The notes below the pieces were generated by a model. That model worked only from the letters and a program-made list of their open reading frames with translations, did not search any database and was not told the DNA's origin. A stretch of 64,000 bases of DNA. It comes from Sulfurimonas sp. GTDB lineage: Bacteria > Campylobacterota > Campylobacteria > Campylobacterales > Sulfurimonadaceae. The stretch is taken from contig NZ_CP093396.1 in the NCBI RefSeq assembly GCF_029027405.1, forward strand, positions 1,054,001 through 1,118,000, read 5' to 3'. Shown one piece after another: positions 27,014 through 40,044 of this stretch. Within the stretch, counting starts at the first letter, position 1; each line of letters opens with the position of its first letter. The position numbers were made by a program, and so were the translations under genes.

Positions 27014-28281
27014 AAATACTTACATTTACAGGCTCTTCTCCATCTGAAGCTTTAAAAAAAGCAAAAGCAGAGATAGGTGATGAAGGTCTACTTATTGAAA
27101 CTCGTGAAATTAGAAAAAAGGCTTTAGGTAGAACCGCTCTTTATGAGATAGTAATTGGTATAGATGGAAATAATATTAACACTACATATACAAACAGAGT
27201 AAAGCCACTTCAAGAGCAGAAGCCATTAAAGCAAGAGAGTGAAGATGTTTTATTTGATATATCTAGTGCAGCAACTCAAATATCTAAAATAGCAAGCGTA
27301 ACAGACCCACTTTACGAACATAACTCTATGAGACCAACTTCTACTTCAAGTGAACCTAAAGAGCTAAAAGAGATAAAAGCAGAGATAAATAAACTTGGCG
27401 ATAAAGTAAAGCTTATTCAAAATATGTTTTGGGATGAAAAATCACCTGATTTAGAAAGTCAAATACCATCAGAGTTCGCGGAAATATATAGACTAGCATC
27501 AAAAAGTGGTATGGATAGAGAACATCTAGATGAAATAATGAGAATAACGTTAGAACACATGCCATTAAAAATGAGAGAAAACTCTAGCACTGTTAAAAGG
27601 TACTTTCAAACACTTCTTCGAAAAATGATACCAATAAGAAGAGAAAAAACTCCAGAAGTAGGGTCAAAGAAAGTGATAATGCTTGTTGGACCAACCGGAG
27701 TTGGTAAAACAACTTCTATTGCGAAGTTAGCAGCGAGATATTCTTACTTGTTAGAAAAAAAATACAAAGTTGGACTTGTTGTTTTAGATACTTATCGTAT
27801 TGGTGCAGTTGAGCAGCTTATGCAGTATGCAAGAATGATGAAGCTAGGAATAGAAACAGTTGTTGATCCACCAGAGTTTTCTACTGCGTTAAACTCACTT
27901 AGATATTGTGACTATATCTTAATAGACACTATGGGTTCAAGTCCATATGATAAAGGTAAAATCGAAAAAATATATGAATGTTTAGATGCTAACGATACAG
28001 AGTATCAAGTTGATGTAGTTTTAGTTATGCCTAGTTCTATAAAATATGAAGACTTGAAACTTACTTATGAAAATTTTTCAAGCTTAAATATTGATACGAT
28101 TATCTTTACTAAACTTGATGAAACAACAGGTTTTGGAAATATTTTTTCTCTTGTTTATGAAACTAAAAAACCAATAAGTTATTTTTCAGTTGGACAAGAA
28201 GTACCAGAAGACTTAGTAGTTGCTAATAGTGATTTTTTAGTAGATTGTCTTTTAAATGGTTTTAATAGGAGCAAAGCATGA
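27010..28281 (+). CDS. flhF: Flagellar SRP-like GTPase FlhF
   Basis: GTPase that places and counts polar flagella; in Campylobacterota it also feeds into sigma54-dependent flagellar gene control. The 423-residue protein has an N-terminal basic B domain, a helical N domain (about 150-215) and a G domain with VGPTGVGKTTSIAKLAARYS (from about 226), DTYRIGAVEQL and FTKLDET. It overlaps folK upstream and flhG downstream by 4 bases each, a tight coupling that keeps the FlhF/FlhG ratio. Confidence 0.95.
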   Translation: MKILTFTGSSPSEALKKAKAEIGDEGLLIETREIRKKALGRTALYEIVIGIDGNNINTTYTNRVKPLQEQKPLKQESEDVLFDISSAATQISKIASVTDPLYEHNSMRPTSTSSEPKELKEIKAEINKLGDKVKLIQNMFWDEKSPDLESQIPSEFAEIYRLASKSGMDREHLDEIMRITLEHMPLKMRENSSTVKRYFQTLLRKMIPIRREKTPEVGSKKVIMLVGPTGVGKTTSIAKLAARYSYLLEKKYKVGLVVLDTYRIGAVEQLMQYARMMKLGIETVVDPPEFSTALNSLRYCDYILIDTMGSSPYDKGKIEKIYECLDANDTEYQVDVVLVMPSSIKYEDLKLTYENFSSLNIDTIIFTKLDETTGFGNIFSLVYETKKPISYFSVGQEVPEDLVVANSDFLVDCLLNGFNRSKA

Positions 28282-29162
28282 TGGGACATCAAGCAGAAAA
28301 ACTTGAAAAACTTGTAGCCTCTAATGCGAATGGAGTACATAAAAAATCAAAAAAAACTAGATTTATAGCTATAACAAGTGGTAAAGGTGGTGTGGGAAAA
28401 AGTACTATTAGTTCCAACCTAGCATATGTCTTAGCTCAAAGTGGTTTAAATGTTGGAATTTTTGATGCTGATATTGGTTTAGCAAACTTAGATGTCATAT
28501 TCAATGTGAAGGTTAAAAAAAATATTTTACATGTTCTTAAAGGCGAAGCGACAGTATCTGATATTTTGATTCCAATAACAAGAAACCTTATCCTTATCCC
28601 TGGGGATAGCGGTGAAGAGATTATAAAGTATGCAGATGCTGCACTTTTTAAAAGGTTTATGGAAGAAGCTCAGGTTCTTGATAAACTTGATGTTATGATT
28701 ATAGATACTGGTGCAGGGATAGGTGATCATATTCAGATGTTTTTAAATGCTGCTGATGATGTTATCGTAGTGACTGTACCAGATCCAGCTGCAATCACAG
28801 ATGCTTACGCAACTATAAAAACTGTTGCAACACTTAGAAATAATATTGGTTTGATAATGAATCAGGTAAAGAATGCTAAAGAAGCAGAGGCCGTTTTTGA
28901 TAAGATTAATAAGGTTGCTTTAGCAAATATTGGAGAAAATTTAAATCTTCAATTAATAGGAAAAATAAATAGTGATGTCAAAATATCATCATCAATAAAA
29001 CGGAGAGAACTTTTTTGTGTTACACATCCTTCATCAATTTCTTTTGCTGATATGACTAAGATAGCAAATAATATTATCTCTAAATTGGAACGAAATGTGC
29101 TAGTTACACCTAATGAAAGCGGGTTGACTGGACTTTTTAAACGCTTAATTGAACATTTTTAA
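28278..29162 (+). CDS. flhG: MinD-like ATPase FlhG (FleN)
   Basis: ParA/MinD-family ATPase that limits flagellar number and stimulates FlhF. The 294-residue protein has the deviant Walker A SGKGGVGKSTIS (about 34-45), FDADIGLANLDVIF, and MIIDTGAGIGDH. A C-terminal segment with FKRLIEHF resembles the membrane-targeting amphipathic helix of MinD. It is translationally coupled to flhF. Confidence 0.94.
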   Translation: MMGHQAEKLEKLVASNANGVHKKSKKTRFIAITSGKGGVGKSTISSNLAYVLAQSGLNVGIFDADIGLANLDVIFNVKVKKNILHVLKGEATVSDILIPITRNLILIPGDSGEEIIKYADAALFKRFMEEAQVLDKLDVMIIDTGAGIGDHIQMFLNAADDVIVVTVPDPAAITDAYATIKTVATLRNNIGLIMNQVKNAKEAEAVFDKINKVALANIGENLNLQLIGKINSDVKISSSIKRRELFCVTHPSSISFADMTKIANNIISKLERNVLVTPNESGLTGLFKRLIEHF

Positions 29163-29195
29163 TAATTGTGAATAGTTATATTTTGGGGTACATGG

Positions 29196-29531
29196 ATGTT
29201 AGGTGAAAACTTTGTATATTTTTTTACAGTTCAAGGGTTTTTTGTCGGTATAGTATTTGGCATATTGAAATCATTTGATGCCCAAGGCTTACTTCTTTAT
29301 ACTTTTGTAATTACTATTTTCTTTTACCTTTTTTCACACATAATAGTTGCTTTTTATTTTAGAACAATTACAGCGAAAGCGTACTTTTTTCCAAAAGATG
29401 ATCATGAATCAGAATTAGATAGATTTGTAAAAGAGATTAACAAACGAGAAAAATTAATTGACTCTGTATCCAAGATGACAAATGCAGCAGTTAAAATAAA
29501 TGCACAAAAAATGCCAGGACAAAAGTCATGA
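29196..29531 (+). CDS. Conserved small membrane protein of the flagellar cluster, unknown
   Basis: A 111-residue protein with two hydrophobic segments (about 6-24 and 31-52) and a charged cytoplasmic tail. It lies between flhG and fliA; I remember an unknown gene in the same position in Campylobacter (the Cj0062 position), so it looks conserved in the cluster. It overlaps fliA by 4 bases. Among nearby ATGs the one at 29196 is right because the frame from 29192 stops at once. Role unknown; a link to flagellar placement or sigma28 expression is inference from position only. Confidence 0.75.
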   Translation: MLGENFVYFFTVQGFFVGIVFGILKSFDAQGLLLYTFVITIFFYLFSHIIVAFYFRTITAKAYFFPKDDHESELDRFVKEINKREKLIDSVSKMTNAAVKINAQKMPGQKS

Positions 29532-30211
29532 TAGCTGCTTATACACAAGATATTAAACATAAAGAAGATGAACTTGCTATTCAGTATTTACCTGCTGTTA
29601 AAGCCATGGCATTTAGATTAAAAGAGCGACTTCCTAGTTCTATAGACTATATGGATTTATCGGCTATCGGCACAGAAGAACTTATAAAATTAGCAAGAAG
29701 ATATGATGAAAAATTAAATGATTCTTTTTGGGGATACTCTAAAAAAAGAGTTTATGGAGCGATGCTAGACTATTTAAGAAGTTTAGATATTTTATCTCGT
29801 GCTAGTAGAAAACTGATTAAAGCAATTGACTATGCAGTTGAAGAGTATAGACTTACCAATGAAGATGAACCAACTGATTTACAGCTTGCTCTTATTTTAG
29901 ATGAAAGTGAAGAAAAAGTTCATGATGCAAGAATAGCATCTACCATTTATACTGTAATGCCATTACATGACCAACTTCAAGTTGGAGATGAAGGTGCTGC
30001 TTTAGCTCTTATCGAAAAAGAAGAACTAGTAGATGTAATAAAAAATATATTGATAAGTTATAGTGAACGAGAACAATTAATAATTCAATTTTATTATTTT
30101 GAAGAGTTGACATTAAGAGAAATTAGTGAAATTTTAAATATTACAGAGTCAAGAATTTCTCAAATACATAAATCAGTTATTTATAAAATCAAAGAAAGTG
30201 TAGAAACATAA
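29528..30211 (+). CDS. fliA: Flagellar sigma factor sigma-28
   Basis: Sigma factor for late flagellar genes. The 227-residue protein has region 2 (IDYMDLSAIGTEELI and DSFWGYSKKRVYGAMLDYLR), region 3 and region 4 with LTLREISEILNITESRISQ as the helix-turn-helix. It overlaps the unknown membrane protein gene and is followed one base later by fliM, as in Campylobacter. Confidence 0.95.
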   Translation: MIAAYTQDIKHKEDELAIQYLPAVKAMAFRLKERLPSSIDYMDLSAIGTEELIKLARRYDEKLNDSFWGYSKKRVYGAMLDYLRSLDILSRASRKLIKAIDYAVEEYRLTNEDEPTDLQLALILDESEEKVHDARIASTIYTVMPLHDQLQVGDEGAALALIEKEELVDVIKNILISYSEREQLIIQFYYFEELTLREISEILNITESRISQIHKSVIYKIKESVET

Positions 30212-30212
30212 G

Positions 30213-31307
30213 ATGGCAGATATACTATCACAAGAAGAAATTGACGCATTACTAGATGTTGTTGAAGATGAAGGTGAAGATGTCTTTGAAGATAGGGAAG
30301 AGAATTTACTCCCTCAAAGACAAGTAACACTTTACGACTTTAAGCGACCAAATAGAGTTTCAAAAGAACAACTTCGTGCTTTTCGTGGTGTTCATGATAA
30401 AATGGCAAGAAGTTTGGCATCTCAAATATCTTCTATTATGCGCTCTATTGTTGAGATTCAACTTCATTCAGTTGATCAAATGACTTATGGTGAGTTTTTA
30501 ATGTCTTTGCCAAATCCTACGAGTTTTAATGTCTTTTCTGTAAAACCATTAGAAGGTAGTGGTGTTATTGAAATTAATCCTTCCATAGCATTTCCGATGC
30601 TTGATCGTCTTTTAGGTGGTAAAGGTGAACCTTTCGATGCTAGTAGAGAGTTTTCAGACATAGAATTAAGTCTTTTTGAAACCATTTTACGCGTTATGAT
30701 GAGTACACTAAAAGAGGCTTGGGGACCAGTTATGGAAGTTTATCCTAATGTTGAGTCTAAAGAGTCAAGTCCAAATGTTGTTCAAATTGTTGCACAAAAT
30801 GAAATTGTTGTTATGGTTGTAATGGAGATCATAATTGGACATAGTTCTGGTATGATGAATATATGCTATCCTGTTATTTCACTTGAACCAATATTACCAA
30901 AGTTAGCAAGTAGAGATTTGATGCTAAACGAAACAAGTTCTAAAAAAAGTAGAAATACAGAACTACAAGTGTTACTTGGTGGCGCAAAAGTTACAGTAGA
31001 AGCCAATCTTGGAAATGCAGAGTTTACTATGAAAGATGTACTTGAGTTGCAAATTGGTGATGTTGTTAAACTTTCAAATGCGGCTGATGATATAGTAAGT
31101 TTGAGTATAGATGGTAAAGCAAGATTTAATGGAAAGATAGGTCTAAGAAGGTTTAGAAAATCGATACAAATCACCCAAGTAATAGATACAGAAAAAGATG
31201 CAGTTAAAAGAGCATTAGAAAATTTCGAAAATATTAGACATGATAAAATATCTGGAGTAAGACAGATTATAAATAATGAAGAAATTCAGAAAAAAGTGCA
31301 GGAGTAA
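30213..31307 (+). CDS. fliM: Flagellar switch protein FliM
   Basis: C-ring protein that receives CheY-P and reverses the motor. The 364-residue protein begins with the CheY-binding peptide ILSQEEIDALL, continues with the CheC-like middle domain (about 45-230) and ends with a FliN-like domain (about 250-330). Located between fliA and fliY, the normal order in this phylum. Confidence 0.95.
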   Translation: MADILSQEEIDALLDVVEDEGEDVFEDREENLLPQRQVTLYDFKRPNRVSKEQLRAFRGVHDKMARSLASQISSIMRSIVEIQLHSVDQMTYGEFLMSLPNPTSFNVFSVKPLEGSGVIEINPSIAFPMLDRLLGGKGEPFDASREFSDIELSLFETILRVMMSTLKEAWGPVMEVYPNVESKESSPNVVQIVAQNEIVVMVVMEIIIGHSSGMMNICYPVISLEPILPKLASRDLMLNETSSKKSRNTELQVLLGGAKVTVEANLGNAEFTMKDVLELQIGDVVKLSNAADDIVSLSIDGKARFNGKIGLRRFRKSIQITQVIDTEKDAVKRALENFENIRHDKISGVRQIINNEEIQKKVQE

Positions 31308-31311
31308 ATAA

Positions 31312-32181
31312 ATGAATGATTTTATGAAATTATTTGAAGATGAAACAATAGGTACTATTGAGGCACTTGTAGGACAAGCTCCCATAATGGAGTTAAAAGA
31401 AGAACAAGATCTAAGCATTATATCAAATATTATACCTCCGATTGTCCTTGCTAAGATAACAGTGAGTGGCGCAACAGAAGCAAGTGCAATGATTGCTCTT
31501 ACTCCTAACTTAGCTGCTTCTCTTTCTGATATGATGATGGGTGAAGAAGCAAGTGATCGTGAAGATATTAGTGATGATGATATAGATGCTACAAAAGAAA
31601 TAATATCAAATATTTTTGGTGCTATTGGAAATTCTTTATCTGCACAAAAAAGTATTCCGACACTTTCTTTTAAGATAGACACAATAGAATTAATAGCGGA
31701 AGACTCGGAGGTAACGCTTGAAGATTATTCTAAAATGTTTGTTTATACTTTTAAAATTGGTGAGTTAAGTTCTCTTCTTATGTTTATTATTGATGAGCAT
31801 ATAAATACTACACTTAATAGCGATTCACAAAAAGAAGCTCCAGTAGAAAAAATATTATCAGAACCTGAAATACAACCTAGCTCTTCATCTGCAGGTATAG
31901 ATTTAAATAATAATGAGATTAATAATATTTCTCTTATTATGGATGTCAAGCTTCCTGTTAGAGTAAGAATAGGCAAGAAAAAAATGCTCTTAAAAGATGT
32001 ATTAAATATGGATATAGGTTCAGTTATAGAGTTAAATCAATTAGCAAATGATCCTTTAGAGATATTAGTTGATAACCATGTTATTGCACAAGGTGAGGTT
32101 GTAATTGTTGATGGAAATTTTGGTGTTCAAATTACTTCAATTGGTACTAAAAGAGAAAGATTAACACAACTAAAGAATTAG
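31312..32181 (+). CDS. fliY: Flagellar switch protein FliY (FliN domain)
   Basis: C-ring protein of 289 residues. The C-terminal ~80 residues form a FliN domain (IMDVKLPVRVRIGKKKMLL, then DIGSVIEL and the GEVVIVDGNFGVQI end). The N-terminal ~180 residues form a CheC/FliM-like region with TKEIISNIFGAIGNSL. In Campylobacterota FliY and FliN coexist in the switch; fliN is not in the window. An acidic, Ser/Pro-rich linker (about 180-200) joins the two parts. Confidence 0.92.
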   Translation: MNDFMKLFEDETIGTIEALVGQAPIMELKEEQDLSIISNIIPPIVLAKITVSGATEASAMIALTPNLAASLSDMMMGEEASDREDISDDDIDATKEIISNIFGAIGNSLSAQKSIPTLSFKIDTIELIAEDSEVTLEDYSKMFVYTFKIGELSSLLMFIIDEHINTTLNSDSQKEAPVEKILSEPEIQPSSSSAGIDLNNNEINNISLIMDVKLPVRVRIGKKKMLLKDVLNMDIGSVIELNQLANDPLEILVDNHVIAQGEVVIVDGNFGVQITSIGTKRERLTQLKN

Positions 32182-32184
32182 AAT

Positions 32185-32946
32185 ATGAATGCTAGAAAAG
32201 ATGAAATAGTAAAAAAGTATATTAAAGATATAAAGTCTGCTGATGTTTGGAGTGTATTTAAAATATTAGCAGACTTTGTAAAAGGTTTTGATGAACTTGG
32301 AGATTTAGGTCCAACTGTCACAATATTTGGAAGTGCTAGAACTAAAAAAAGTGATAAATACTATAAAAAGGCTCGAAAATTATCATCAATGTTAGGAAGA
32401 AAAGGCTTTAGTGTAATGACAGGTGGTGGTCCTGGAATAATGGAAGCTGCAAATAGAGGTGCACATGAGCATAAAGATGTAGAGTCTATAGGCTTAAATA
32501 TAGATTTACCTTTTGAGCAAGTTACAAACCCATACACGACAAAAGAGTTGGGATTTGATTATTTCTTTTCAAGAAAAGTTATGTTAGTTAAGTATTCTAT
32601 TGCTTATGTTATTTTTCCAGGTGGATATGGAACTTTAGATGAACTGTTTGAAGCTTTAACTCTTATTCAAACAAGAAAAATTATAGGTGTTAAGGTTTTT
32701 GTTGTTGGTGTTGAGTTTTATAAACCTTTAATGGAGTTTATAGAAACTACATTATTAAATGATGGCATGATTGATGAAGATGATTTTCATATGATTACAT
32801 TAACAGATGATTTAAAACTAGTCACAAATGAGATTGAGGAATCACTTTTAGGACAAATTAGAATACTAAAAGAAGTTGGTTTGGAAGATACAAAATATTA
32901 TAAAGGACTTTTAGAGTTCTCATTAAATAAAAATTTAAAAAAGTAG
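32185..32946 (+). CDS. LOG-family nucleotide phosphoribohydrolase
   Basis: Rossmann-like protein of 253 residues of the LOG/TIGR00730 family, which hydrolyses nucleoside 5'-monophosphates to base and ribose-5-phosphate. Key motifs are TGGGPGIMEAANRGA (about 81-95) and PGGYGTLDELFEALTLIQT (about 151-169). Bacterial members may act on purine monophosphates; an N-terminal extension of about 45 residues precedes the core. It starts 3 bases after fliY and is followed 5 bases later by mnmA. Confidence 0.9.
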   Translation: MNARKDEIVKKYIKDIKSADVWSVFKILADFVKGFDELGDLGPTVTIFGSARTKKSDKYYKKARKLSSMLGRKGFSVMTGGGPGIMEAANRGAHEHKDVESIGLNIDLPFEQVTNPYTTKELGFDYFFSRKVMLVKYSIAYVIFPGGYGTLDELFEALTLIQTRKIIGVKVFVVGVEFYKPLMEFIETTLLNDGMIDEDDFHMITLTDDLKLVTNEIEESLLGQIRILKEVGLEDTKYYKGLLEFSLNKNLKK

Positions 32947-32951
32947 AAAAT

Positions 32952-33986
32952 ATGGATGTTAAGAAAAAAGTTTTAATAGGAATGAGTGGTGGAGTTGATT
33001 CTACTGTTTCGGCATTACTATTAAAAGAGGATGGTTATGAGTGTGAAGGCATTTATATGAAACTTCATTCAAAACCAGGTTATCATGAGATTCATCAAGT
33101 AAGGGCACAAAAAGCAGCTGATTTTGTTGGAATAAAGTTGCATGTTTTAGATTTACAAAATACATTTAATGAAAAAGTTTTTCAACCTTTTATTGACACT
33201 TATGCTGAAGGTAAAACTCCAAATCCATGTGCCTTATGCAATAGAAACCTAAAATTTGGGGAGATGGTAAAATTTGCAAACTCAGTAGGTGCAGATTTTG
33301 TTGCAACAGGACATTATATAAAAACAGATGGTAAATATTTTTATGAAGCAGATGATGATACTAAAGATCAAAGTTATTTTCTTTTTTATGTTCAAAGTAA
33401 TATTTTACCAAAGCTTATCTTCCCACTTGGAAACAAAAAGAAAGTAGATATTAAAAAAATTGCAGCTTCAATTGAAGGTTTAGAATCTTATGCAAGTCAA
33501 GATGAATCAAGTGAAATATGCTTTGTTGAAACAACTTATACAGATTTATTAAAAGATTATGTAAATGTTGATAATGTTGGGCAAGTACTAAACAAAGATG
33601 GAGATATCGTTGGTGAACATAAAGGTTATATGCACTATACAATAGGTAAAAGAAAAGGTTTTACAGTTAAAGGTGCGCATGAACCTCATTATGTTCTGAG
33701 CATAGATGCTAGTAACAATACTATAACTGTAGGTAAAAAAGATGAATTATCATGCTTCGATGTTAAATTAGAACATCTTAATATGTTTAATGATTCAAAA
33801 GATTTTGATACAACTGTAAAATTAAGATATAGAACAAAAGCCGTAGCATGTCATGTGAAAATTTTAGAAAATGATACAGCAGTCGTGACACTTAAAGAGA
33901 GCGTGTTTGGTGTTGCAACAGGGCAGGCAGCAGTTTTTTATGATGATGACAAACTGGTAGGTGGCGGTTGGATTAGCGAAGTTTAA
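32952..33986 (+). CDS. mnmA: tRNA-specific 2-thiouridylase
   Basis: Thiolates U34 of Lys, Glu and Gln tRNAs. The 344-residue protein has the PP-loop GMSGGVDSTVSALLLK (about 9-24), the catalytic cysteines in NPCALCNRNLKFG (about 93) and SSEICFVE (about 190), and ATGHYIKT. It is the last gene before the rRNA operon; no clear terminator hairpin follows its stop. Confidence 0.95.
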   Translation: MDVKKKVLIGMSGGVDSTVSALLLKEDGYECEGIYMKLHSKPGYHEIHQVRAQKAADFVGIKLHVLDLQNTFNEKVFQPFIDTYAEGKTPNPCALCNRNLKFGEMVKFANSVGADFVATGHYIKTDGKYFYEADDDTKDQSYFLFYVQSNILPKLIFPLGNKKKVDIKKIAASIEGLESYASQDESSEICFVETTYTDLLKDYVNVDNVGQVLNKDGDIVGEHKGYMHYTIGKRKGFTVKGAHEPHYVLSIDASNNTITVGKKDELSCFDVKLEHLNMFNDSKDFDTTVKLRYRTKAVACHVKILENDTAVVTLKESVFGVATGQAAVFYDDDKLVGGGWISEV

Positions 33987-34536
33987 TTTAAAAATATTAA
34001 TCAAAAATAATCAATTGTTCCAAACTCTTAAAGTAAACCTCCAAACATTAAGAACCACCTAAGCAACACTTGTCTATAATTCCCATCCACAAACACAGAG
34101 ACCTAATGTTTAGGCTCACGGGAGACTTCGATAGGAGTTAACCAAAAGATGTTTGAGATCATTGAAAACTAAGCAAGTAATAGACTTAATAATAACTATT
34201 AAGTTGGAAGTATTACTTAGAAATAACTAATATAACAACAACCGTCTATTCTATTAGTTACCAGATATAACTTAGGTTATGTTTGGTTCCCAAATAGTAA
34301 TAGATACTATACAGAAAAGTCGTAACTAATACTTTAAGCAGTAGTTAGTTTAGACTATAAAACAATAAGCCAATGAATTTTAATTCTTGGGCAAAAGATC
34401 AGTAATATGTAGCAATACATACTTTACATGATAAAAGTTTCTAAACTCCAAACATCAATTCTCAAACTACTTGTTAGTTTGTAGCTTTAGTGTAAGGAAT
34501 TGAAGCGGGACTTGTTCCGTTTCAAGGAGACCAATA
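33987..34536 (+). promoter_or_regulatory. rRNA operon promoter and leader
   Basis: This 550-base stretch has no gene. It contains a TATAAT at 34075-34080 that is the best candidate for the rrn promoter (no good -35), then a transcribed leader with one arm of the 16S processing stem (34157-34181) and a short hairpin just before 16S (34500-34525, TTGAAGCGGGAC with GTTCCGTTTCAA). The exact start of transcription cannot be read. Confidence 0.6.
34157..34181 (+). other. 16S processing stem, upstream arm
   Basis: Twenty-five bases complementary to 36131-36155 with a single G-U position. The two arms enclose the whole 16S gene and would form the RNase III-type processing duplex of the precursor. 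Confidence 0.85.
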
Positions 34537-36058
<1,522 letters not shown>

Positions 36059-36130
36059 CTAGAGTAAAGAAGAATCATTCGTTTGATTACTTCATACAAA
36101 AAGAAAATCTCACAGTTGTTATTAATGTTT

Positions 36131-36155
36131 ATTACTTGCTTAGTTTTCAGTGATC
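36131..36155 (+). other. 16S processing stem, downstream arm
   Basis: Complement of 34157-34181 (one G-U pair in 25). Located about 72 bases after the 16S end and before tRNA-Ile. Confidence 0.85.
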
Positions 36156-36186
36156 AGAATTCATTTGAAATGAAATATACACTTTA

Positions 36187-36263
36187 GGGCCTATAGCTCA
36201 GCTGGTTAGAGTGCACCCCTGATAAGGGTGAGGTCCCAGGTTCAAGTCCTGGTAGGCCCACCA
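36187..36263 (+). tRNA. tRNA-Ile (anticodon GAT)
   Basis: A 77-base cloverleaf with acceptor stem GGGCCTA/TAGGCCC, D-arm GCTCAGCTGGTTAGAGT, anticodon stem-loop CCCCTGATAAGGG with anticodon GAT, T-arm with GGTTCAAGTCC, and an encoded CCA end. It is the only tRNA found in the 16S-23S spacer; the tRNA-Ala that often accompanies it is absent. Confidence 0.97.
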
Positions 36264-36622
36264 TTTTTCGAGCATTTGCATTTGAAAAGTTGACTCAGAT
36301 ACTAAAGTATTCTTCGCCACCTTTTCAAATACAACTACTTCGAAAAACAAGTAAGACACAAAAATAAGAAACCTAATAAAAGAACTAAAGAGATTTAGCT
36401 TTTTTATTAGACTTCTATTTATATTAGTCTTGTTCATTAAATTATAATTGTTAAAGTCAACATATAATAATAAGAAACATATCGTATATTAAATTATAAG
36501 ATAAGTAAATTATTAATTATAAACTAAATAACTACAATAAACAAATTACTAACTTGATTAGTTAAAATATCAGTAATGGTATTAGTACATTAACCAAGGT
36601 AGTGAACGCAAATTAGAATAAT
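36264..36622 (+). other. 16S-23S spacer after tRNA-Ile, with a long hairpin
   Basis: No gene is seen in this 359-base stretch. Bases 36264-36289 and 36321-36347 form an imperfect ~25-bp stem directly behind the tRNA, and 36373-36410 form a second AT-rich hairpin (outer stem CTAATAAAAG, inner CTAAA-GAGA-TTTAG) with a T-run. Bases 36582-36608 are the upstream arm of the 23S processing stem. Confidence 0.7.
36582..36608 (+). other. 23S processing stem, upstream arm
   Basis: Twenty-seven bases that pair with 39557-39583; fourteen are perfect (36595-36608 with 39557-39570), and the rest pair with two G-U positions and one mismatch. The arms enclose the 23S gene. Confidence 0.8.
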
Positions 36623-39530
<2,908 letters not shown>

Positions 39531-39556
39531 ACATACTCTTTAATTAGAGTGCAATT

Positions 39557-39583
39557 CGTTCACTACCTTGTTTAGTGTATTAA
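39557..39583 (+). other. 23S processing stem, downstream arm
   Basis: Pairs with 36582-36608 as described there. It lies about 27 bases after the 23S end. Confidence 0.8.
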
Positions 39584-39709
39584 GCTCCAAAAGCGTAATA
39601 CAAATAGTTATTTAGTTCGTTGACTTTATATTCTATGCTTAGAAATGGCATAGAACACACGACAATTAATATTTAATGAGTACTCACTCATAATAATGAC
39701 TCGTACAGT

Positions 39710-39743
39710 CACATATAAATATACTTAGGTATCTTTATATGTG
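39710..39743 (+). other. Hairpin before 5S rRNA
   Basis: Inverted repeat CACATATAAATATAC / GTATCTTTATATGTG with one mismatch and a 4-base loop, directly ahead of the 5S gene; probably a processing signal in the 23S-5S spacer. A second, smaller hairpin (TTCTATGC / GCATAGAA) lies at 39631-39655. Confidence 0.6.
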
Positions 39744-39745
39744 AT

Positions 39746-39866
39746 TGTCTAGGTGGCTATAGAGAGAGGGAAACGCCTGGTCCCATTCCGAACCCAGAAG
39801 CTAAGCCTCTCATCGCTGATAATACTGCAGATTGCATCTGTGGAAATGTAGGTCGCTGCCTAGTTG
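39746..39866 (+). rRNA. rrf: 5S ribosomal RNA
   Basis: About 120 bases beginning TGTCTAGGTGGC and ending CTGCCTAGTTGA, with the terminal stem CTAGG/CCTAG and the conserved ATTCCGAACCCAGAAGCTAAG loop. It is the last gene of the rRNA operon. T-rich sequence follows (T8 ending near 39901), but I see no strong terminator hairpin. Confidence 0.93.
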
Positions 39867-39969
39867 ATCATTTCTTAACTCTTTTATAAAATCTTTTTTT
39901 TACTTTACTATCATCTTATATAAAATCTTTATTTATTTCCCATCTCTTTTATTTGTCTTTTTTAGTATT

Positions 39970-39987
39970 GTACGATTGTACAATATA
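39970..39987. promoter_or_regulatory. Palindromic candidate operator upstream of the adhesin
   Basis: GTACGATTGTACAATATA; the core ATTGTAC-GATT-GTACAAT is a 7-bp inverted repeat. Seventeen of these 18 bases recur at 47510-47527 upstream of the secretion operon. It lies 58-75 bases before the adhesin ATG, and a TATAGT (40000-40005) follows as a possible -10 box. Confidence 0.6.
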
Positions 39988-40044
39988 CAACTTTTTAAAT
40001 ATAGTATATCATTGTATAAATTAACTATATTTATGGAGTCTGAA

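Noticed and set aside
36198..36437. A 79-residue minus-strand frame over tRNA-Ile and the spacer
   Set aside because: It runs through the tRNA gene and a processing hairpin on the opposite strand; no ribosome-binding site or family.
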